NCBI GenBank assembly: GCA_903911165.1
Contig: CAIWCQ010000132.1
Location: 1 to 7,587, forward strand
DNA: 7,587 nucleotides
Origin: an uncultured Actinomycetes bacterium
Lineage (GTDB): Bacteria > Actinomycetota > Actinomycetes > Mycobacteriales > Mycobacteriaceae
Direction of reading: 5' to 3'
Part shown: positions 1 through 5,935 of the stretch, one piece after another
Layout of the letters: each line of letters opens with the position of its first letter
Numbering within the stretch: the stretch's first letter is position 1
Translations under genes and position numbers: made by a program
The notes under the pieces: model-generated
What the model was told of the DNA's origin: nothing
Databases searched by the model: none
Seen by the model: the letters and a program-made list of their open reading frames with translations, nothing else

Positions 1-849
1 CAGCGTGTCGGAGTAGTCCGGATTCTTCACCCCGGTGGACGCCCACAGCGGGCGTTGAACCCAGGCGCCGGCCTCGGCAAGCGCCGTCCAGCGCCCGCCC
101 GAGCAGAAAACCTCTTCGTAGGCGGCGTAGGCGAGCCGGGCATTGGCGACGCCGGCCAGCCCGCGCAGCGCGAGCGCCTCGTCGGTGCCGATCGCCTCCA
201 GCCTCTTGTCGATTTCGGTGTCGACTCGGGAGACGAAGAACGATGCGACGGAGTGGATCGTGTTCAGATCGTGGCCGGCCTGCTGAGCGGCTTCCAGGCC
301 GGCCAGGTAAGCATCCATCACTGCGCGGTGTCGCTCGACTGAGAAGATCAGGGTCACATTGACCGAAATACCCTCGGCCAGAACGGCGGTGATGGCCGGC
401 AGGCCGGCCAGTGTCGCGGGAATCTTGATCAGCGTGTTGGGTCGGTCGACGATCTTCCACAGTTCGATGGCCTGAAGGATCGTCTTGTCGGTGTCGTGGG
501 CCAACCGCGGATCGACCTCGATGGAGACTCGACCGTCGACCCCGTTGGAGGCCCGGTACTGCGGCCGCAGCACGTCGCAGGCCTCCCGCACGTCGTCGGT
601 GGTAGCGGTCCGGATGGTGGCGTCGACATCGGCGCCACGGGAGGCCAGTTCGCCGACCTGCGCGTCGTAGGCGGTGCCCGCGGACAGCGCTGCCTGGAAA
701 ATCGAGGGGTTGGTGGTGACGCCCACCACGCTCTTGGTGCTGATGAGTTCGGCAAGGTTTCCCGACCGCAGTCGGTCGCGGGACAGGTCGTCGAGCCAGA
801 CGGAAACGCCCGCCTCCGACAGCGCCGCAAGATTCCGGTTTTGTGTCAT
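1..849 (-). CDS. tal: Transaldolase, 3' end cut off by window edge
   Basis: Transaldolase moves a dihydroxyacetone unit from sedoheptulose 7-phosphate to glyceraldehyde 3-phosphate, giving erythrose 4-phosphate and fructose 6-phosphate, in the cytosolic non-oxidative pentose phosphate pathway. I translated the minus strand from the ATG at 849-847. It stays open for 283 codons to the left edge, beginning [20 protein letters not shown]. Seen in it are the conserved TTNPSIF motif (residues 45-51) and LIKIPAT (140-146), whose Lys142 should be the Schiff-base lysine. Later come NVTLIFS and an [12 protein letters not shown] stretch typical of the family. Mycobacterial transaldolases are about 370 residues, so roughly 90 are missing. 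The start is supported by a GGGAG ribosome site seven bases upstream. It lies 61 bp downstream of tkt on the same strand, so the two are probably co-transcribed. In M. tuberculosis zwf2, opcA and devB follow next; that is expected but not visible here. Confidence 0.97.
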   Translation of the reverse strand, partial: MTQNRNLAALSEAGVSVWLDDLSRDRLRSGNLAELISTKSVVGVTTNPSIFQAALSAGTAYDAQVGELASRGADVDATIRTATTDDVREACDVLRPQYRASNGVDGRVSIEVDPRLAHDTDKTILQAIELWKIVDRPNTLIKIPATLAGLPAITAVLAEGISVNVTLIFSVERHRAVMDAYLAGLEAAQQAGHDLNTIHSVASFFVSRVDTEIDKRLEAIGTDEALALRGLAGVANARLAYAAYEEVFCSGGRWTALAEAGAWVQRPLWASTGVKNPDYSDTL

Positions 850-856
850 GTGATGT

Positions 857-861
857 CTCCC
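857..861 (-). promoter_or_regulatory. Ribosome binding site of tal
   Basis: On the minus strand the bases read GGGAG, followed by seven bases and the ATG of tal. It fixes the tal start at 849 and lies just downstream of the 18-bp tandem repeats. Confidence 0.7.
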
Positions 862-864
862 TAA

Positions 865-918
865 GTGTTGTGGGTCGGCTGAGTGTTGTGGGTCGGCTGA
901 GTGTTGTGGGTCAGCTGG
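865..918. repeat. Three tandem copies of an 18-bp unit between tkt and tal
   Basis: The plus strand reads GTGTTGTGGGTCGGCTGA at 865-882 and again, identically, at 883-900. A third copy at 901-918 differs at two positions (TCAGCTGG instead of TCGGCTGA). That third copy contains the tkt stop codon (TCA at 911-913, read TGA on the minus strand) and the last two sense codons. The other two copies fill almost all of the gap before the tal ribosome site. In the mRNA sense the unit is CA-rich and nearly free of U, so it should be a weakly structured spacer. The likely origin is duplication of the end of tkt by replication slippage. Confidence 0.95.
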
Positions 919-3004
919 TGATTGCGCGTTCCGCGGCGGCGGCGACCGCCTCGGGTGTGAATCCGAATTCGCGGAACAGGGTCTTATCGTCGGCTGAGGC
1001 GCCGTAGTGCTCCAGCGACACGATCTCACCGCCGGGGACGAACTTGTACCAGCTCTGCGCGATACCGGCTTCCACCGCGACCCTGGCCGACACCTGAGGT
1101 GGCAGCACACTGTCACGGTACTTCTGCGGCTGGGCCTCAAACCACTCAACGCAGGGCATCGAGACCACTGCGGCCCGGATGTTCTTATCGGCCAGTAACT
1201 TCCGGGCTTCGACGGCGAGCTGTAGCTCCGATCCCGTCGCGATGATGATGACATCGGCGCCGTCGGCATCACCGCCGCCGAGGACATAGCCGCCGCGCGC
1301 TACGCCGTCGCTGCTGGTGCCGTCCAGTACAGGCACTCCTTGGCGGGTGAGAATGAATCCGACCGGTCCGCTGCGCGCATCGGTACCGCGCGCGATGATC
1401 GCGCGCCAGGCGAAGGCGGTCTCGTTCGGGTCGCCGGGGCGTACCACCGACAGATTCGGGATGGCCCGCAGGGCTGCCAGGTGCTCGACAGGTTGGTGCG
1501 TCGGACCGTCCTCGCCGAGTCCGATCGAGTCGTGGGTCCAGATGTAGATCGGATCAATATCCATCAATGCAGCCAGTCGCACCGCCGGGCGCATGTAATC
1601 GGAGAACTGCATGAAGGTGCCACCGAAGGCGCGGGTAGGGCCGTGCAGCACGATGCCGGACAGGATCGAACCCATCGCGTGTTCGCGGATCCCGAAGTGC
1701 AGCACCCGTCCGTACCAGTCGGCGGTGTAGTCCTCCGTCGAGATCGACGGCGGACCGAACGACTTGACGCCGTTGATGGTGGTGTTGTTGCTGCCGGCGA
1801 GATCCGCCGAGCCACCCCACAATTCGGGCAACTTGGGTGCCACGTCGTTGAGGACCTGACCGAACGCGGCCCGGGTGGCGACCGCTTTGGATCCCGGTTC
1901 CCAGTGGGTCAGATCGGCGTCCCAACCGGCTGGCAATTCCCGGGCCAGCAGGCGGTCGAGGAGTTTCTTGCGCTCCGGTTCGCGTGTGGCCCAGGCATCG
2001 AATCCGCCCTGCCAGGTTTCGTGGGCCGTCCGCCCGCGGTCAGCTAACGCCCGGGTGTGGGCGATGACGTCGTCGGCGACCTCGAAGTTCTGGTCCGGGT
2101 CGAACCCGAGAATCTTTTTGGTGGCCGCAACCTCGTCGGCGCCGAGGGCCGAACCGTGAACTCCGCCGGTGTTCATCTTGGTCGGGGCGGGGTAGCCGAT
2201 GATGGTGCGCACCGCGATGAACGACGGCTTGTCGGTGACCTTCTTCGCCGCTTCGACCGCTTTCTCGATGCCGGTGACGTTCTCGCCGCCCTCAACCACC
2301 TGGACATGCCAGCCGTACGCCTCGTAGCGCGCCGGGGTGTCCTCAGTGAACGCGATGTTGGTGTCGTGCTCGATGGAGATCTCGTTGTCATCCCAGAAGA
2401 CGATCAGGTTGCCCAACTGCTGGGTCCCGGCCAGCGAGCACGCCTCGCTGGTGACGCCCTCTTCCATGTCCCCGTCGGAGGCGATCACATAGATGTAGTG
2501 ATCGAAGGGGCTGGCGCCGGGCGCAGCGTCGGGGTCGAACAGGCCGCGCTCGAAACGAGCCGCCATTGCCATTCCGACCGCCGAGGCCAGTCCCTGGCCG
2601 AGGGGGCCGGTGGTGATCTCGACGCCCCGGGTATGTCCGAACTCCGGATGCCCGGGGGTCTTGGAGTTCCAGGTGCGCAGCGCCTCGATGTCGGCCAGCT
2701 CCAGACCGAAACCCCCGAGGTACAGCTGAATGTAGAGGGTGAGGCTGCTGTGGCCGCAGGACAGGACGAACCGGTCGCGCCCCAGCCATTCGGTGTCGCC
2801 GGGGTCGTGCCGCATGACCCGCTGGAACAGGGTGTAGGCCAGCGGCGCCAAGCTCATCGCGGTACCGGGGTGGCCGTTGCCGACGTTTTGGACGGCATCG
2901 GCCGCCAAGACCCGCGCGGTGTCGACGGCGCGGGAGTCCAGGGCGCTCCAGTCGCCGGGGTGGTGGGGCTTGGTGAGCGCGGAAATCTCGTCGAGCGTTG
3001 TCAC
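911..3004 (-). CDS. tkt: Transketolase
   Basis: Transketolase transfers two-carbon ketol units between pentose phosphate sugars, using thiamine diphosphate (ThDP) and a divalent metal ion, in the cytosol. The 697-residue product has the usual full length and three-domain order. The ThDP pyrophosphate-binding half shows NGHPGTAMS (His45), SCGHSS (His85), GPLGQG (133-138), the metal motif SDGDMEEG with the DDN of residues 205-207, and GGVHGSALG (His284). The pyrimidine-binding half shows [10 protein letters not shown] (Asp401), FGIREHAMG (Glu441, the residue that activates ThDP) and [16 protein letters not shown] (His491, His503). The C-terminal domain begins near residue 540. The start is GTG, with AGGAG seven bases upstream. 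The gene is divergent from ctaB across 164 bp and lies upstream of tal, so it is probably the first gene of a pentose phosphate operon. The first glycine of the usual GDG metal motif is serine, which I believe is common in actinobacteria. Confidence 0.98.
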   Translation of the reverse strand: MTTLDEISALTKPHHPGDWSALDSRAVDTARVLAADAVQNVGNGHPGTAMSLAPLAYTLFQRVMRHDPGDTEWLGRDRFVLSCGHSSLTLYIQLYLGGFGLELADIEALRTWNSKTPGHPEFGHTRGVEITTGPLGQGLASAVGMAMAARFERGLFDPDAAPGASPFDHYIYVIASDGDMEEGVTSEACSLAGTQQLGNLIVFWDDNEISIEHDTNIAFTEDTPARYEAYGWHVQVVEGGENVTGIEKAVEAAKKVTDKPSFIAVRTIIGYPAPTKMNTGGVHGSALGADEVAATKKILGFDPDQNFEVADDVIAHTRALADRGRTAHETWQGGFDAWATREPERKKLLDRLLARELPAGWDADLTHWEPGSKAVATRAAFGQVLNDVAPKLPELWGGSADLAGSNNTTINGVKSFGPPSISTEDYTADWYGRVLHFGIREHAMGSILSGIVLHGPTRAFGGTFMQFSDYMRPAVRLAALMDIDPIYIWTHDSIGLGEDGPTHQPVEHLAALRAIPNLSVVRPGDPNETAFAWRAIIARGTDARSGPVGFILTRQGVPVLDGTSSDGVARGGYVLGGGDADGADVIIIATGSELQLAVEARKLLADKNIRAAVVSMPCVEWFEAQPQKYRDSVLPPQVSARVAVEAGIAQSWYKFVPGGEIVSLEHYGASADDKTLFREFGFTPEAVAAAAERAITS

Positions 3005-3011
3005 GGAGTCA

Positions 3012-3016
3012 CTCCT
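3012..3016 (-). promoter_or_regulatory. Ribosome binding site of tkt
   Basis: The minus strand reads AGGAG, seven bases before the GTG start at 3004-3002. It supports a GTG rather than a downstream start for transketolase. Confidence 0.75.
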
Positions 3017-3054
3017 GGGGAAGTCGTATCAGCTGCCAACCCGGTCTCCCGCCT

Positions 3055-3060
3055 ACCCTA
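3055..3060 (-). promoter_or_regulatory. Candidate -10 element for tkt-tal
   Basis: The minus strand reads TAGGGT, which fits the mycobacterial TANNNT pattern for the housekeeping sigma factor. Transcription would start near 3047, giving a leader of about 43 bases before the tkt GTG. The hexamer 17 bases upstream (ACTGCC) is a poor -35 match, so this is a candidate only. Confidence 0.3.
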
Positions 3061-3061
3061 A

Positions 3062-3085
3062 ACCCGGCAATCCACCCGGCAGTAC
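3062..3085. repeat. Imperfect 12-bp tandem duplication upstream of tkt
   Basis: ACCCGGCAATCC (3062-3073) is followed directly by ACCCGGCAGTAC (3074-3085), matching at 10 of 12 positions with the first eight identical. The core CGGCAATCC appears again at 3140-3148. The repeats cover the likely -35 side of the tkt promoter. The unit is short and GC-rich, so chance cannot be excluded. Confidence 0.55.
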
Positions 3086-3091
3086 CAAATC

Positions 3092-3121
3092 GGTAGGCTG
3101 GCGGTCTACCATCGTCGGTAG
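3092..3121. promoter_or_regulatory. Candidate operator: alternating GGTAG/CTACC half-sites in the tkt-ctaB promoter region
   Basis: GGTAG at 3092-3096, CTACC at 3106-3110 and GGTAG at 3117-3121 form two overlapping inverted repeats that share the middle arm, with spacers of 9 and 6 bases. A further CTACC lies at 3053-3057, within the candidate tkt -10 region. TCGGTAG is repeated directly at 3090-3096 and 3115-3121, 25 bp apart. TACCAT at 3107-3112 also fits TANNNT and could be a ctaB -10 element covered by the same symmetry. Binding of a regulator is inference; no regulator gene is in the window. Confidence 0.35.
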
Positions 3122-3155
3122 TAGATCCGGGGCGGTTGACGGCAATCCGTCCGTG

Positions 3156-3160
3156 AGGAG
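3156..3160 (+). promoter_or_regulatory. Ribosome binding site of ctaB
   Basis: AGGAG lies eight bases before the GTG at 3169. It supports this GTG as the start of ctaB and the native N-terminal extension ahead of the first membrane helix. Confidence 0.8.
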
Positions 3161-3168
3161 TTGATTGC

Positions 3169-4110
3169 GTGAACATTCGCGAGGGCCACCGCGCCGGCCC
3201 AGCGGGAGTCACGCGGCCGAGTCGGGTCCGCTCCACACTTGGCGGCTACGTTGCGCTGACGAAACCGCGGGTTATCGAGTTGCTGTTGGTGACCACGATC
3301 CCGGCGATGCTGCTTGCCGACCGAGGTTCGGTGGATCTTATTCTGATCCTCAACACGCTCTTCGGGGGCATGCTGGCTGCCGGCGGGGCCAACACCCTGA
3401 ACTGTGTCGCCGACGCCGACATCGACAAGGTAATGAAGCGCACCGCGGGTCGGCCGCTGGCCCGGGCGACGGTGCCGCGTAGCCACGCGCTGATCTTCGG
3501 GCTCGCACTTTCGGTGGCGTCGTTCTTCTGGTTGTGGTGGACCACCAATCTGCTGTCGGCTCATCTGGCGGCCGCAACTATTGCCTTCTACGTACTGGTT
3601 TACACCCTGCTGCTCAAGCGCCGCACCTCGCAGAACGTGGTGTGGGGTGGAGCCGCGGGCTGCATGCCGGTGATGATCGGCTGGTCGGCGGCCACCGGCA
3701 CCGTCGGGTGGCAGGCGCTGGTGATGTTCGCCATCATCTTCTTCTGGACGCCGCCGCACACCTGGGCGCTGGCCATGCGCTACAAGGAGGACTACGCGGC
3801 CGCCGGGGTTCCGATGCTGCCCGTGGTCGCCACCGAACGGCAGGTAACCACCCAGATCGTGATCTACACCTGGCTGACGGTGGCGGCAACCCTGGCTCTC
3901 GTTCCGGCCGCGGGCTGGTTGTACGCATCGGTGGCGGTACTGGCCGGCGCCTGGTTCCTGGCCCTGGCGCATCGGCTGCACGCCGGGGTGCGTCGCGGTG
4001 AGGCGGTCGCACCGCTGAAGTTGTTCCTGCAGTCCAACAATTACCTGTCGGCGGTGTTCTGCGCGCTGGCCCTCGACTCGGCGATCGGGCTGCCGGTCCT
4101 GTTCGGCTAG
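3169..4110 (+). CDS. ctaB: Protoheme IX farnesyltransferase (heme O synthase)
   Basis: CtaB is an integral membrane prenyltransferase of the UbiA superfamily. It attaches a farnesyl group from farnesyl diphosphate to the 2-vinyl group of heme B, making heme O. The 313-residue protein is full length, starts at GTG and carries a basic N-terminal tail of about 25 residues. The first conserved stretch is [11 protein letters not shown] (30-40). The first prenyl-diphosphate/Mg motif is N78-x3-D82-x3-D86, followed by [11 protein letters not shown]. The conserved [16 protein letters not shown] block is near 159-174. The second motif region is [19 protein letters not shown] followed by GVPMLPV (191-218, His197, Asp208). 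About eight or nine hydrophobic helices are visible. It stands alone on the plus strand, divergent from tkt and convergent with qor. Its product feeds CtaA, encoded further right. In M. tuberculosis PE_PGRS genes flank ctaB on both sides; here both gaps are short. Confidence 0.97.
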   Translation: MNIREGHRAGPAGVTRPSRVRSTLGGYVALTKPRVIELLLVTTIPAMLLADRGSVDLILILNTLFGGMLAAGGANTLNCVADADIDKVMKRTAGRPLARATVPRSHALIFGLALSVASFFWLWWTTNLLSAHLAAATIAFYVLVYTLLLKRRTSQNVVWGGAAGCMPVMIGWSAATGTVGWQALVMFAIIFFWTPPHTWALAMRYKEDYAAAGVPMLPVVATERQVTTQIVIYTWLTVAATLALVPAAGWLYASVAVLAGAWFLALAHRLHAGVRRGEAVAPLKLFLQSNNYLSAVFCALALDSAIGLPVLFG

Positions 4111-4127
4111 CGGTGCCCGCTGCGCTC

Positions 4128-4157
4128 AGATAACCGGTCAGAAGATAACCGGTCAGA
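4128..4157. repeat. Perfect 15-bp tandem duplication between convergent ctaB and qor, possible weak terminator
   Basis: AGATAACCGGTCAGA occurs at 4128-4142 and again, identically, at 4143-4157, between the ctaB stop (4110) and the qor stop (4161). Because ACCGGT is its own reverse complement, the two copies (4133-4138 and 4148-4153) could pair as a 6-bp stem around a 9-base loop on either strand. A role as a bidirectional terminator is possible, but there is no T-run on either side and the stem is short. Confidence 0.9.
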
Positions 4158-4160
4158 GTC

Positions 4161-5135
4161 TCAGGGCAGCAGGACAATCGAGCCGGTGGTCTTGCGACCC
4201 TGAAGATCGGTGTGGGCCCGGTCGGCCTCGGCCAGCGGGTAGTGCCCTCCCACGGTAATCACTAGTGAACCGCCGGCGATCGCATCGAGCACTTCACCGG
4301 CCCGCCAGGCGAATTCATCCGGAGTGCGCACGAAGTGAACCAGGCTGGGGCGCGTCAGGGAGACCGATCCAGCCGCGCTGAGACGCTGCGGGTCGACCGG
4401 CGGCACCGGTCCACTGGAGGCGCCGAACAGTGCCAGCGTGCCGCGCACCGCCAAACTGGCCAGACTGGCGTCGAATGTCGAGGCGCCCACACCGTCGTAG
4501 ACGGCGACCACCCCGTGCCCATTGCTCAGTTCACGGACCCGGGCGGCGAATTCAGACGGGTCGTCGGGATAGTCGAGCACCTCGACGGCGCCGGACTGCC
4601 GCGACAATTCGGCCTTCTCCGGCGTCGAAGCTGTGGTGATAACCCTGGCTCCTAGGCTGGTCGCCCACTGGGTGAGAATGAGGCCGACACCACCCGCCCC
4701 GGCATGAACCAAAATGAGGTCGCGTGGTTGCACCTCATACACCGACTTGATCAGGTAGTGCGCCGTCATCCCTTTGAGAAGTGCCGATGCGACGGCATCG
4801 GACGGTACGGAATCCGGGACGTAAGCGACGAAATCAGCTGGTGCAACGCAGTATTCGGCATAGGCCCCGACAGCGCCGGCGGTGACAACACGGTCGCCGA
4901 TGCTGATCGCCGCCACATCCGCACCGACAGCGGCGACGGTCCCGCACACCTCGGTGCCCACCACGTACGGCAACGCCCGCGGGTAGATCCCGGACCGGAA
5001 ATAGGTGTCGATGTAGTTCACCCCGATGGCATCTGACTTGATGAGCACCTCGCCGGGGCCGGGGGAGGGGACGGGTTTCTCGACGTAGCGCAGAACTTCG
5101 GGACCGCCCGTCTCGGCGACTTCGATAGCGTGCAT
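4161..5135 (-). CDS. qor: Zinc-free medium-chain dehydrogenase, quinone oxidoreductase type
   Basis: This is a member of the medium-chain dehydrogenase/reductase superfamily, quinone oxidoreductase branch, expected to be a soluble NADPH-dependent reductase of quinones or other enones. The true substrate is unknown. From the ATG at 5135 the product is 324 residues. The N-terminal GroES-like domain has IKSDAIGVNYIDTYFRSG (32-49) and VVGTEVCGTV (58-67). The Rossmann domain has LLKGMTAHYL (119-128) and the cofactor-binding loop AGAGGVG (145-151). It ends KTTGSIVLLP. No structural-zinc cysteine cluster is present. The frame stays open upstream to a GTG at 5195, but that start would overlap the divergent gene at 5183 and add 20 residues unlike the family, so I chose MHAIEV. 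No clear ribosome site precedes the ATG; CATGAT sits at -12 to -7, so a leaderless transcript is possible. It corresponds to Rv1454c by order and sequence. Confidence 0.93.
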   Translation of the reverse strand: MHAIEVAETGGPEVLRYVEKPVPSPGPGEVLIKSDAIGVNYIDTYFRSGIYPRALPYVVGTEVCGTVAAVGADVAAISIGDRVVTAGAVGAYAEYCVAPADFVAYVPDSVPSDAVASALLKGMTAHYLIKSVYEVQPRDLILVHAGAGGVGLILTQWATSLGARVITTASTPEKAELSRQSGAVEVLDYPDDPSEFAARVRELSNGHGVVAVYDGVGASTFDASLASLAVRGTLALFGASSGPVPPVDPQRLSAAGSVSLTRPSLVHFVRTPDEFAWRAGEVLDAIAGGSLVITVGGHYPLAEADRAHTDLQGRKTTGSIVLLP

Positions 5136-5140
5136 GTCAC

Positions 5141-5146
5141 TATCAT
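5141..5146 (+). promoter_or_regulatory. Candidate -10 element for the ATP-grasp-like gene
   Basis: TATCAT fits TANNNT and would start transcription near 5153, about 30 bases before the ATG at 5183. The -35 position (GACTTC) is poor. Its reverse complement lies just upstream of the qor ATG, so the two divergent genes share a very compact 47-bp control region. Confidence 0.3.
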
Positions 5147-5178
5147 GGCTGGTGTGAGGTTCATCGCTGTTGTGAGGT
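5143..5178. repeat. 18-bp tandem duplication carrying the ribosome site of the ATP-grasp-like gene
   Basis: TCATGGCTGGTGTGAGGT (5143-5160) is followed at once by TCATCGCTGTTGTGAGGT (5161-5178), matching at 16 of 18 positions. The last eight bases, TGTGAGGT, are identical in both copies. The second copy supplies the ribosome site (GAGGT, then CGCA, then ATG at 5183). The first copy repeats the same ribosome-site sequence 18 bases further upstream. The duplication fills most of the 47-bp gap between qor and this gene. Confidence 0.88.
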
Positions 5179-5182
5179 CGCA

Positions 5183-5935
5183 ATGAAGCTGTCACGGCCG
5201 GATATCTTCCACCCCCGTATCGTCTTGACGTCTCGGTCGGTTGACGGCGATGTCGATGACGCTGGCCTCATCGAGGCCCTTCGTCGGCGCGGGTTGTTCG
5301 CGCGGTGGGCACTCTGGGATGACCCGCAGACCAAGCAGGCGGACTTGGTGATCCTGCGAGGCGTATCGGACGCCGCCGACCGCCGCGAGGAGTTCCTGGC
5401 CTGGACCACCCGGGTCCCGAACCTGCTCAACGCTCCCGCGGTGGTGGCGTGGAACAGCGACGAGGACTACCTGAGCGACCTTGCCGCCGCCGGAGTGCCG
5501 GTTCGCACTCGCGCGGACGCACGTCCCAGGAATGGAGACGATCGCCCCGGGGCCCGGACCGCTCTGGTGTTCCTGGCCGGCGAGCAGTCGCACGCCTTCA
5601 CCGAGTCTGCGGGTAGGTCCATCACCGGAGGCCAGGTCGACCCTGATGTCGAACTGTGGGACCTCGGCTACCGCGTACTTGATGCCGCATGCGCGCGGTT
5701 GGGCATCCGCGGCGCTGAACTGCTCGACGCCCGCGTTGATCTGATTGGCCGTGCCGACGCCACCGAAGTTCGAGAACTCGAACTCATCGCACCCGATCTG
5801 GGTTGGCGCCACCTCGACGAGAACACCCGCAAATCACAGCAACGCCGATTCGCCCTGGGCGTGGAGTCAGCGTGCGAGCGCCTGGGCCTGGGACCGCTCT
5901 CGCGCCGCGGTCCGCTGCCGCATCGAGGCCCATAG
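5183..5935 (+). CDS. DcsG-like ATP-grasp family protein (Rv1455-like), probably missing its central ATP-binding part
   Basis: The 250-residue product resembles the ATP-grasp group that includes the D-cycloserine synthase DcsG. It appears to correspond to the uncharacterised Rv1455. Family-like stretches appear in order: VLTSRSVDGDVDDAGLIEAL (14-33), ARWALWDDP (40-48), EEFLAWTTRVPNLLNAP (69-85), VVAWNSDEDYLSDLAAAGVPV (87-107), LVFLAGEQSHAF (128-139), LLDARVDLIG (180-189) and RELELIAPDLGW (197-208). The Glu-Leu-Glu at 198-200 matches the metal-ligand position of ATP-grasp enzymes. Only about 20 residues (108-127, rich in Arg, Asp, Gly and Pro) join GVPV to LVFLAGE. The family normally has a longer segment there with the KP-type nucleotide-binding strand and a vlvQPf-like strand. 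The protein may therefore be a non-catalytic or decaying form. The frame is intact and the start has a GAGGT site four bases upstream. Its 3' end overlaps ctaA by 69 bp. Substrate unknown. Confidence 0.8.
   Translation: MKLSRPDIFHPRIVLTSRSVDGDVDDAGLIEALRRRGLFARWALWDDPQTKQADLVILRGVSDAADRREEFLAWTTRVPNLLNAPAVVAWNSDEDYLSDLAAAGVPVRTRADARPRNGDDRPGARTALVFLAGEQSHAFTESAGRSITGGQVDPDVELWDLGYRVLDAACARLGIRGAELLDARVDLIGRADATEVRELELIAPDLGWRHLDENTRKSQQRRFALGVESACERLGLGPLSRRGPLPHRGP

Noticed and set aside
865..918. Short CRISPR-like array
   Set aside because: The 18-bp units are directly adjacent with no spacers, and no cas genes are present. This is a tandem repeat.
1340..2047. 235-codon open frame on the plus strand inside tkt
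   Set aside because: It is antisense to transketolase, has no recognisable domain, and its composition is typical of a complementary-strand shadow.
2459..2485. Serine in place of the first glycine of the transketolase GDG metal motif
   Set aside because: The metal-binding Asp and the following DDN are intact, and from memory the M. tuberculosis enzyme also reads SDGD, so it is probably a lineage variant rather than a defect.
2057..3061. 334-codon open frame on the plus strand across tkt
   Set aside because: It is antisense to the highly conserved transketolase frame. Its protein is Gly/Val/Asp/Arg-rich with no family motif, as expected for a shadow frame in GC-rich DNA.
3136..3141. TTGACG as a -35 element for ctaB
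   Set aside because: A -10 at the correct spacing would fall on the ribosome site and start codon, and no TANNNT is there.
3106..3981. 291-codon open frame on the minus strand across ctaB and its upstream region
   Set aside because: It is antisense to ctaB and has a low-complexity, Arg/Gly/Gln/His-rich product with no motif.
5136..5195. Longer start for qor at the GTG at 5195
   Set aside because: It would add 20 hydrophilic residues unlike the family and overlap the start of the divergent gene. The MHAIEV start fits the usual N-terminus.
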